DNA of 64,000 nt from Argentina anserina (taxonomy: Eukaryota > Streptophyta > Magnoliopsida > Rosales > Rosaceae), in the NCBI RefSeq assembly GCF_933775445.1, contig NC_065877.1:17484001-17548000 (forward strand), in the 5' to 3' direction. Below, in pieces: positions 12,955 to 23,789 of this stretch (position 1 is the stretch's first letter; the number at the start of each line of letters is the position of its first letter). The notes under the pieces were generated by a model. The model was not told the DNA's origin. It did not search any database and saw only the letters and a program-made list of their open reading frames with translations. Position numbers and translations under genes: made by a program.

Positions 12955-14890
12955 GTATCTTTCTGTAAGGCTTCTGATGCGAGTTTCTATTGTATTTGAG
13001 AGTTTTGCAAGTGTGGGAGTGTGTTTCTTTCAATCTGAGTATATTTACATCGTTTGCGTATCTTTACTATTCCAATTGTGTATCTTTTCATTTCTCGTTT
13101 GAGTATCTTTCTGTAAGGCTTTCTGATCCGAGTTTCTATTGAATTTGAGAGTTTTGCAAGTGTGGGAGTGTATTTCTTTCAAACTGAGTATCTTTAAATC
13201 GTTTGCGTATCTTTAGTATTCCAATTGTGTATGTTTACATCGTTTGCGTATCTTTACTATTCCAATTGTGAGTATCTTTCTGTAAGGGTTGTGATGCGAG
13301 TTTCTATTGTATTTGAGAGTTTTGCAAGTGTGGGAGTGTGTTTCTTTCAAACTAAGTATCTTTACATCGTTTGCGTATCTTTACTATTCCAATTGTGTAT
13401 ATTTACATCGTTTCCGTATCTTTACTATTCCAATTGTGTATCTTTACATCGTTTGCGTATCTTTACTATTCCAATTGTGTATCTTTTCATTTCTCGTTTG
13501 AGTATCTTTCTGTAAGGCTTTCTGATGCGAGTTTCTATTGAATTTGAGAGTTTTGCAAGGGTGGGAGTGTGTTTCTTTCAAACTGAGTATCTTTACATCG
13601 TTTGCGTATCTTTACTATTCCAATTGTGTATCTTTACATCGTTTGCGTATCTTTACTATTCCAATTGTGTATCTTTACATCGTTTCCGTATCTTTACTAT
13701 TCCAATTGTGTATGTTTTCATTTCTCGTTTGAGTATCTTTCTGTAAGGCTTTCTGATGCGAGTTTCTATTGAATTTGAGAGTTTTGCAAGTGTGGGAGTG
13801 TGTTTCTTTCAAACTGAGTATCTTTACATAGTTTGCGTATCTTTACTATTCCAATTGTGTATCTTTACATCGTTTGCGTATCTTTACTATTCCAATTGTG
13901 TATCTTTTCATTTCTCGTTTGAGTATCTTTCTGTAAGGCTTCTGATGCGAGTTTCTATTGTATTTGAGAGTTTTGTAAGTGTGGGAGTGTGTTTCTTTCA
14001 ATCTGAGTATATTTACATCGTTTGCGTATCTTTACTATTCCAATTGTGTATCTTTTCATTTCTCGTTTGAGTATCTTTCTGTAAGGCTTTCTGATCCGAG
14101 TTTCTATTGAATTTGAGAGTTTTGCAAGTGTGGGAGTGTATTTCTTTCAAACTGAGTATCTTTAAATCGTTTGCGTATCTCTAGTATTCCAATTGTGTAT
14201 GTTTACATCGTTTGCGTATCTTTACTATTCCAATTGTGAGTATCTTTCTGTAAGGGTTGTGATGCGAGTTTCTATTGTATTTGAGAGTTTTGCAAGTGTG
14301 GGAGTGTGTTTCTTTCAAACTAAGTATCTTTACATCGTTTGCGTATCTTTACTATTCCAATTGTGTATATTTACATCGTTTCCGTATCTTTACTATTCCA
14401 ATTGTGTATCTTTACATCGTTTGCGTATCTTTACTATTCCAATTGTGTATCTTTTCATTTCTCGTTTGAGTATCTTTCTGTAAGTCTTTCTGATGCGAGT
14501 TTCTATTGAATTTGAGAGTTTTGCAAGGGTGGGAGTGTGTTTCTTTCAAACTGAGTATCTTTACATCGTTTGCGTATCTTTACTATTCCAATTGTGTATC
14601 TTTACATCGTTTGCGTATCTTTACTATTCCAATTGTGTATCTTTACATCGTTTCCGTATCTTTACTATTCCAATTGTGTATGTTTTCATTTCTCGTTTGA
14701 GTATCTTTCTGTAAGGCTTTCTGATGCGAGTTTCTATTGAATTTGAGAGTTTTGCAAGTGTGGGAGTGTGTTTCTTTCAAACTGAGTATCTTTACATAGT
14801 TTGCGTATCTTTACTATTCCAATTGTGTATCTTTACATCGTTTGCGTATCTTTACTATTCCAATTGTGTATCTTTTCATTTCTCGTTTGA
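12955..14890 (+). repeat. 968-bp higher-order repeat (5 monomers), two tandem copies
   Basis: Both copies (12,955-13,922 and 13,923-14,890) have the monomer order 148, 169, 230, 231 and 190 bp, which sums exactly to 968. Shared rare marks are CAATCTGAGTATATTTAC, a GATCC head, the 21-bp closing-block deletion, GGGTTGTGATG, CAAACTAAG, and TTGCAAGGGTG. Copy 2 has private changes, for example TTTTGTAAGTG near 13,972 and GTAAGTC for GTAAGGC near 14,480. Confidence 0.94.
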
Positions 14891-16620
14891 GTATCTTTCT
14901 GTAAGGCTTCTGATGCGAGTTTCTATTGTATTTGAGAGTTTTGCAAGTGTGGGAGTGTGTTTCTTTCAAACTGAGTATCTTTACATAGTTTGCGTATCTT
15001 TACTATTCCAATTGTGTATCTTTACATCGTTTGCGTATCTTTACTATTCCAATTGTGTATCTTTTCATTTCTCGTTTGAGTATCTTTCTGTAAGGCTTTC
15101 TGATGCGAGTTTCTATTGAATTTGAGAATTTTGCAAGTGTGGGAGTGTGTTTCTTTCAAACTGAGTATCTTTACATCGTTTGCGTATCTTTACTATTCCA
15201 ATTGTGTATCTTTACATCGTTTGCGTATCTTTACTATTCCTATTATGTATCTTTTCATTTCTCGTTTGAGCATCTTTCTGTAAGGCTTTCTGATGCGAGT
15301 TTCTATTGAATTTGAGAATTTTGCAAGTGTGGGAGTGTGTTTCTTTCAAACTGAGTATCTTTACATCGTTTGCGTATCTTTACTATTCCAATTGTGTATC
15401 TTTAAATCGTTTGCGTATCTTTACTATTCCAATTGTGTATCTTTTCATTTCTCGTTTGAGTATCTTTTTGTAAGGCTTCTGATGCGAGTTTCTATTGTAT
15501 TTGAGAGTTTTGCAAGTGTGGGAGTGTGTTTCTTTCAAACTGAGTATCTTTACATCGTTTGCGTATCTTTACTATTCCAATTGTGTATCTTTTCATTTCT
15601 CGTTTGAGTATCTTTCTGTAAGGCTTCTGATGCGAGTTTCTATTGTATTTGAGAGTTTTGCAAGTGTGGGAGTGTGTTTCTTTCAAACTGAGTATCTTTA
15701 CATCGTTTGCGTATCTTTACTATTCCAATTGTGTATCTTTTCATTTCTCGTTTGAGTATCTTTCTGTAAGGCTTCTGATGCGAGTTTCTATTGTATTTGA
15801 GAGTTTTGCAAGTGTGGGAGTGTGTTTCTTTCAATCTGAGTATCTTTACATCGTTTGCGTATATTTACTATTCCAATTGTGTATCTTTTCATTTCTCGTT
15901 TGAGTATCTTTCTGTAAGGCTTTCTGATCCGAGTTTCTATTGAATTTGAGAGTTTTGCAAGTGTGGGAGTGTGTTTCTTTCAATCTGAGTATCTTTACAT
16001 CGTTTGCGTATATTTACTATTCCAATTGTGTATCTTTTCATTTCTCGTTTGAGTATCTTTCTGTAAGGCTTTCTGATCCGAGTTTCTATTGAATTTGAGA
16101 GTTTTGCAAGTGTGGGAGTGTGTTTCTTTCAAACTGAGTATCTTTACATCGTTTGCGTATCTTTAGTATTCCAATTGTGTATGTTTACATCGTTTGGTAT
16201 CTTTACTATTCCAATTGTGTATCTTTTCATTTCTCGTTTGAGTATCTTTCTGTAAGGCTTTCTGATGCGAGTTTCTATTGAATTTGAGAGTTTTGCAAGT
16301 GTGGCAGTGTGTTTCTTTCAAACTGAGTATCTTTAAATCGTTTGCGTGTCTTTACTATTCCAATTCTGTATCTTTACATCGTTTGCGTATCTTTACTATT
16401 CCAATTGTGTATCTTTTCATTTCTCGTTTGAGTATCTTTCTGTAAGGCTTTCTGATGCGAGTTTCTATTGAATTTGAGAGTTTTGCAAGTGTGGGAGTGT
16501 GTTTCTTTCAAACTGAGTATCTTTACATCGGTTGCGTATCTTTACTATTCCAATTGTGTATCTTTACATCGTTTGCGTATCTTTACTATTCCAATTGTGT
16601 ATCTTTTCATTTCTCGTTTG
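14891..16620 (+). repeat. Dispersed copy of the 1,794-bp higher-order repeat, with one extra monomer
   Basis: Monomer starts at 14,891, 15,080, 15,270, 15,460, 15,608, 15,756, 15,904, 16,052, 16,241 and 16,431 follow the 6.3-8.0 kb copy at an offset of 8,413 bp, then 8,562 bp. The change of offset is explained by one extra 148-bp CAATCTGAG monomer (two in tandem at about 15.8-16.05 kb). Shared marks include GAGCATC, CGTTTGGTATC, GTGTGGCAGTG and GATCC heads. The 211-bp first monomer is replaced by a 189-bp one. Confidence 0.85.
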
Positions 16621-18124
16621 AGTATCTTTCTGTAAGGCTTTCTGATGCGAGTTTCTATTGAATTTGAGAGTTTTGCAAGTGTGGGAGTGTGTTTCTTTCA
16701 AACAGAGTATCTTTACATCGTTTGCGTATCTTTACTATTCCAATTGTGTATCTTTTCATTTCTCGTTTGAGTATCTTTCTGTAAGGCTTCTGATGCGAGT
16801 TTCTATTGTATTTGAGAGTTTTGCAAGTGTGGGAGTGTGTTTCTTTCAAACTGAGTATCTTTACTATTCCAATTGTGTATCTTTACATCGTTTGCGTATC
16901 TTTACTATTCCAATTGTGTATCTTTACATCGTTTCCATATCTTTACTATTCCAATTGTGTATCTTTTCATTTCTCGTTTGAGTATCTTTCTGTAAGGCTT
17001 TCTGATCCGAGTTTCTATTGAATTTGAGAGTTTTGCAAGTGTGGGAGTGTGTTTCTTTCAATCTGAGTATCTTTACATCGTTTGCGTATATTTACTATTC
17101 CAATTGTGTATCTTTTCATTTCTCGTTTGAGTATCTTTCTGTAAGGCTTTCTGATCCGAGTTTCTATTGAATTTGAGAATTTTGCAAGTGTGGGAGTGTG
17201 TTTCTTTCAAACTGAGTATCTTTACATCGTTTGCGTATCTTTACTATTCCAATTGTATATCTTTACATCGTTTGCGTATCTTTACTATTCCAATTGTGTA
17301 TCTTTTCATTTCTCGTTTGAGTATCTTTTTGTAAGGCTTCTGATGCGAGTTTCTATTGTATTTGAGAGTTTTGCAAGTGTGGGAGTGTGTTTCTTTCAAA
17401 CTGAGTATCTTTACATCGTTTGCGTATCTTTACTATTCCAATTGTGTATCTTTTAATTTCTCGTTTGAGTATCTTTCTGTAAGGCTTCTGATGCGAGTTT
17501 CTATTGTACTTGAGAGTTTTGCAAGTGTGGGAGTGTGTTGCTTTCAAACTGAGTATCTTTACATCGTTTGCGTATCTTTACTATTCCAATTGTGTATCTT
17601 TTCATTTCACGTTTGAGTATCTTTCTGTAAGGCTTCTGATGCGAGTTTCTATTGTATTTGAGAGTTTTGCAAGTGTGGGAGTGTGTTTCTTTCAAACTGA
17701 GTATGTTTACATCGTTTGCGTATCTTTACTATTCCAATTGTGTATTTTTTCATTTCTCGTTTGAGTATCTTTCTGTAAGGCTTCTGATGCGAGTTTCTAT
17801 TGTATTTGAGAGTTTTGCAAGTGTGGGAGTGTGTTTCTTTCAATCTGAGTATCTTTACATCGTTTGCGTATATTTACTATTCCAATTGTGTATCTTTTCA
17901 TTTCTCGTTTGAGTATCTTTCTGTAAGGCTTTCTGATCCGAGTTTCTATTGAATTTGAGAGTTTTGCAAGTGTGGGAGTGTGTTTCTTTCAAACTGAGTA
18001 TCTTTACATCGTTTGCGTATCTTTAGTATTCCAATTGTGTATGTTTACATCGTTTGGTATCTTTACTATTCCAATTGTGTATCTTTTCATTTCTCGTTTG
18101 AGTATCTTTCTGTAAGGCTTTCTG

Positions 18125-19947
18125 ATGCGAGTTTCTATTGAATTTGAGAGTTTTGCAAGTGTGGGAGTGTGTTTCTTTCAAACTGAGTATCTTTACATCG
18201 TTTGCGTATCTTTACTATTCCAATTGTCTATCTTTACATCGTTTGCGTATCTTTACTATTCCAATTGTGTATCTTTTCATTTCTCGTTTGAGTATCTTTC
18301 TGTAAGGCTTCTGATGCGAGTTTCTATTGTATTTGAGAGTTTTGCAAGTGTGGGAGTGTGTTTCTTTAAAACTAAGTATCTTTACATCGTTTGCGTATCT
18401 TTACTATTCCAATTGTGTATCTTTACATCGTTTCTGTATCTTTACTATTCCATTTGTGTATGTTTACATCGTTTGCGTATCTTTACTATTCCAATTGTGT
18501 ATCTTTACATCGTTTGCGTATCTTTACTATTCCAATTGAGTTTCTTTTCATTTCTCGTTTGAGTATCTTTCTGTAAGGCTTTCTGATGCGAGTTTCTATT
18601 GAATTTGAGAGTTTTGCAAGTGTGGCAGTGTGTTTCTTTCAAACTGAGTATGTTTACATCGTTTGCGTATCTTTACTATTCCAATTGTGTATCTTTACAT
18701 CGTTTGCGTATCTTTACTATTCCAATTGTGTATCTTTTCATTTCTCGTTTGAGTATCTTTCTGTAAGGCTTCTGATGCGAGTTTCTATTGTATTTGAGAG
18801 TTTTGCAAGTGTGGGAATGTGTTTCTTTCAAACTGAGTATCTTTAAATCGTTTGCGTATCTTTACTATTCCAATTGTGTATCTTTACATCGTTTGCGTAT
18901 CTTTACTATTCCAATTGTGTATCTTTTAATTTCTTGTTTGAGTATCGTTCTGTAAGGCTTCTGATGCGAGTTTCTATTGTATTTGAGGGTTTTGCAAGTG
19001 TGGGAGTGTGTTTCTTTCAAACTGAGTATCTTTACATCGCTTGCGTATCTTTACTATTCCAATTGTGTATCTTTTCATTTCTCGTTTGAGTATCTTTCTG
19101 TAAGGCTTTCTGATGCGAGTTTCTATTGAATTTGAGAGTTTTGCAAGTGTGGGAGTGTGTTTCTTTCAAACTGAGTATCTTTACATCGTTTGCGTATCTT
19201 TACTATTCCAATTGTCTATCTTTACATCGTTTGCGTATCTTTACTATTCCAATTGAGTATCTTTTCATTTCTCGTTTGAGTATCTTTCTGTAAGGCTTTC
19301 TGATGCGAGTTTTATTGAATTTGAGAGTTTTGCAAGTGTGGCAGTGTGTTTCTTTCAAACTGAGTATCTTTACATCGTTTGCGTATCTTTACTATTCCAA
19401 TTGTCTATCTTTACATCGTTTGCGTATCTTTACTATTCCAATTGTGTATCTTTTCATTTCTCGTTTGAGTATCTTTCTGTAAGGCTTCTGATGCGAGTTT
19501 CTATTGTATTTGAGAGTTTTGCAAGTGTGGGAGTGTGTTTCTTTAAAACTAAGTATCTTTACATCGTTTGCGTATCTTTACTATTCCAATTGTGTATCTT
19601 TACATCGTTTCCGTATCTTTACTATTCCATTTGTGTATGTTTACATCGTTTGCGTATCTTTACTATTCCAATTGTGTATCTTTACATCGTTTGCGTATCT
19701 TTACTATTCCAATTGAGTATCTTTTCATTTCTCGTTTGAGTATCTTTCTGTAAGGCTTTCTGATGCGAGTTTCTATTGAATTTGAGAGTTTTGCAAGTGT
19801 GGCAGTGTGTTTCTTTCAAACTGAGTATGTTTACATCGTTTGCGTATCTTTACTATTCCAATTGTGTATCTTTACATCGTTTGCGTATCTTTACTATTCC
19901 AATTGTGTATCTTTTCATTTCTCGTTTGAGTATCTTTCTGTAAGGCT
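18125..19947 (+). repeat. Duplicated block with 1,177-bp spacing
   Basis: About 650 bp at 18,125-18,770 recurs at 19,302-19,947. Shared marks at a constant 1,177-bp offset are CCAATTGTCTATC, CTTTAAAACTAAG, TATTCCATTTGTG, GTGTGGCAGTG and CTGAGTATGTTTAC. The copies part near 18,770/19,947, where one has GGCTTCTG and the other GGCTTTCTG. The sequence between them (18,771-19,301) is ordinary satellite with a GTATCGTTCTG variant. Copy 2 has lost one base at GAGTTTTATTG near 19,308. Confidence 0.85.
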
Positions 19948-22546
19948 TTCTGATGCGAGTTTCTATTGAATTTGAGAGTTTTGCAAGTGTGGGAGTGTGT
20001 TTCTTTCAAACTGAATATCTTTACATGTTTGCGTATCTTTACTATTCCAATTGTGTATCTTTACATCGTTTGCGTATCTTTACTATTCCAATTGTGTATC
20101 TTTTCATTTCTTGTTTGAGTAGCTTTCTGTAAGGCTTTCTGATGCGAGTTTCTATTGAATTTGAGAGTTTTGCAAGTGTGGGAGTGTGTTTCTTTCAAAC
20201 TGAGTATCTTTACATCGGTTGCGTATCTTTACTATTCCAATTGTGTATTTTTACATCGTTTGCGTAACTTTACTATTCCAATTGTGTATCTTTTCATTTC
20301 TCGTTTGAGTATCTTTCTGTAAGGCTTCTGATGCGAGTTTCTATTGTATTTGAGAGTTTTGCAAGTGTGGGAGTGTGTTTTTCTTTCAAACTGAGTATCT
20401 TTAAATCGTTTGCGTATCTTTACTATTCCAATTGTGTATCTTTACATCGTTTGCGTATCTTTACTATTCCAATTGTGTATCTTTTCATTTCTTGTTTGAG
20501 TATCGTTCTGTAAGGCTTCTGATGCGAGTTTCTATTGTATTTGAGAGTTTTGCAAGTGTGGGAGTGTGTTTCTTTCAAACTGAGTATCTTTACATCGTTT
20601 GCGTATCTTTAGTATTCCAATTGTGTATCTTTGCATCGTTTGCGTATCTTTACTATTCCAATTGTGTATCTTTTCATTTCTCGTTTGAGTATCTTTCTAT
20701 AAGGCTTTCTGATGCGAGTTTCTATTGAATTTGAGAGTTTGGCAAGTGTGTGAGTGTGTTTCTTTCAAACTGAGTATCTTTACATCGTTTGGGTATGTTT
20801 ACTATTCCAATTGTGTATCTTTACATCGTTTGCGTATCTTTACTATTCCAATTGTGTATATTTTCATTTCTCGTTTGAGTATCTTTCTGTAAGGCTTTCT
20901 GATGCGAGTTTCTATTGAATTTGAGAGTTTTGCAAGTGTGGGAGTGTGTTTCTTTCAAACTGAGTATCTTTACATAGTTTGCGTATCTTTACTATTCCAA
21001 TTGTGTATCTTTACATCGTTTGCGTATCTTTACTATTCCAATTGTGTATCTTTTCATTTCTCGTTTGAGTACCTTTCTGTAAGGATTTCTGATGCGAGTT
21101 TCTATTGAATTTGAGAGTTTTGCAAGTGTGGGAGTGTGTTTCTTTCAAACTGAGTATCTTTACATCGTTTGTGTATCTTTACTATTCCAATTGTGTATCT
21201 TTACATCGTTTGCGTATCTTTACTATTCCAATTGAGTATCTTTTCATTTCTCGTTTGAGTATCTTTCTGTAAGGCTTTCTGATGCGAGTTTCTATTGTAT
21301 TTGAGAGTTTTGCAAGTGTGGGAGTGTGTTTCTTTCAAACTGAGTATCTTTACATCGTTTGCGTATCTCTACTATTCCAATTGTGTATCCTTACATCGTT
21401 TGCGTATCTTTACAATTCCAATTGAGTATCTTTTCATTTCTCGTTTGAGTATCTTTCTGTAAGGCTTTCTGATGCGAGTTTCTATTAAATTTGAGAGTTT
21501 TGCAAGTGTGTGAGTGTGTTTCTTTTAAACTGAGTATCTTTACATCGTTTGCGTATCTTTACTATTCCAATTGTGTATCTTTTCATTTCTCGTTTGAGTA
21601 TCTTTCTGTAAGGCTTTCTGATGCGAGTTTCTATTGAATTTGAGAGTTTTCCCAGTGTGGGAGTGTGTTTCTTTCAAACTGAGTATCTTTACATCGTTTG
21701 CGTACCTTTACTATTCCAATTGTGTATCTTTACATCGTTTGCGTATCTTTACTATTCCAATTGTGTATCTTTACATCGTTTGCGTATCTTTACTATTCCA
21801 ATTGTGTATCTTTTCATTTCTCGTTTGAGTACCTTTCTATAAGGCTTTTGATGCGAGTTTCTATTGTATTTGAGAGTTTTGCAAGTGTGGGAATGTGTTT
21901 CTTTCAAACTGAGTATCTTTACATCGTTTGCGTATGTTTACTATTCCAATTGTGTATCTTTGCATCGTTTGCGTATCTTTACTATTCCAATTGTGTATCT
22001 TTTCATTTCTCGTTTGAGTATCTTTCTGTAAGGCTTTCTGATGCGGGTTGCTATTGAATTTGAGAGTTTTGCAAGTGTGGGAGTGTGTTTCTTTCAAACT
22101 GAGTATCTTTACATAGTTTGCGTATCTTTACTATTCCAATTGTGTATCTTTACATCGTTTGCGTATCTTTACTATTCCAATTGTGTATCTTTTCATTTCT
22201 CGTTTGAGTATCTTTCTGTAAGGCTTTCTGATGCGAGTTTCTATTGAATTTGAGAGTTTTGCAAGTGTGTGAGTGTGTTTCTTTTAAACTGAGTATCTTT
22301 ACATCGTGTGCGTATCTTTACTATTCCAATTGTGTATCTTTTCATTTCTCGTTTGAGTATCTTTCTGTAAGGCTTTCTGATGCGAGTTTCTATTGAATTT
22401 GAGAGTTTTGCAAGTGTGTGAGTGTGTTTCTTTCAAACTGAGTATCTTTACATCGTTTGGGTATGTTTACTATTCCAATTGTGTATCTTTACATCGTTTG
22501 CGTATCTTTACTATTCCAATTGTGTATCTTTTCATTTCTCGTTTGA

Positions 22547-23563
22547 GTATCTTTCTGTAAGGCTTTCTGATGCGAGTTTCTATTGAATTTGAGAGTTTTG
22601 CAAGTGTGGGAGTGTGTTTCTTTCAAACTGAGTATCTTTACATCGTTTGCGTATCTCTACTATTCCAATTGTGTATCCTTACATCGTTTGCGTATCTTTA
22701 CAATTCCAATTGAGTATCTTTTCATTTCTCGTTTGAGTATCTTTCTGTAAGGCTTTCTGATGCGAGTTTCTATTGAATTTGAGAGTTTTGCAAGTGTGTG
22801 AGTGTGTTTCTTTTAAACTGAGTATCTTTACATCGTTTGCGTATCTTTACTATTCCAATTGTGTATCTTTTCATTTCTCGTTTGAGTATCTTTCTGTAAG
22901 GCTTTCTGATGCGAGTTTCTATTGAATTTGAGAGTTTTGCAAGTGTGGGAGTGTGTTTCTTTCAAACTGAGTATCTTTACATCGTTTGCGTATCTCTACT
23001 ATTCCAATTGTGTATCCTTACATCGTTTGCGTATCTTTACAATTCCAATTGAGTATCTTTTGATTTCTCGTTTGATTATCTTTCTGTAAGGCTTTCTGAT
23101 GCGAGTTTCTATTGAATTTGAGAGTTTTGCAAGTGTGGGAGTGTGTTTCTTTTAAACTGAGTATCTTTACATCGTTTGCGTATCTTTACTATTCCAATTG
23201 TGTATCTTTTCATTTCTCGTTTGAGTATCTTTCTGTAAGGCTTTCTGATGCGAGTTTCTATTGAATTTGAGAGTTTTGCAAGTGTGGGAGTGTGTTTCTT
23301 TCAAACTGAGTATCTTTACATCGTTTGCGTATCTCTACTATTCCAATTGTGTATCCTTACATTGTTTGCGTATCTTTACAATTCCAATTGAGTATCTTTT
23401 CATTTCTCGTTTGAGTATCTTTCTGTAAGGCTTTCTGATGCGAGTTTCTATTGAATTTGAGAGTTTTGCAAGTGTGGGAGTGTGTTTCTTTCAAACTGAG
23501 TATCTTTACATCGTTTGCGTATTTTTACTATTCCAATTGTGTATCTTTTCATTTCTCGTTTGA
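22547..23563 (+). repeat. 339-bp dimeric higher-order repeat, three tandem copies
   Basis: Copies at 22,547-22,885, 22,886-23,224 and 23,225-23,563 each hold a 190-bp monomer marked by GTATCTCTAC, GTATCCTTAC and TACAATTCCAATTGAG, followed by a 149-bp monomer. The 149-bp partner usually carries TCTTTTAAACTGAG; the third copy has lost that mark. Related dimers with the same 190+149 order lie at 21,259-21,597 and 25,149-25,487. This is the simplest higher-order unit in the window. Confidence 0.92.
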
Positions 23564-23789
23564 GTATCTTTCTGTAAGGCTTTCTGATGCGAGTTGCTAT
23601 TGAATTTGAGAGTTTTGCAAGTGTGGGAGTGTGTTTCTTTCAAACTGAGTATCTTTACATAGTTTGCGTATCTTTACTATTCCAATTCTGTATCTTTACA
23701 TCGTTTGCGTATCTTTACTATTCCAATTGTGTATCTTTTCATTTCTCGTTTGAGTATCTTTCTGTAAGGCTTTCTGATGCGAGTTTCTA

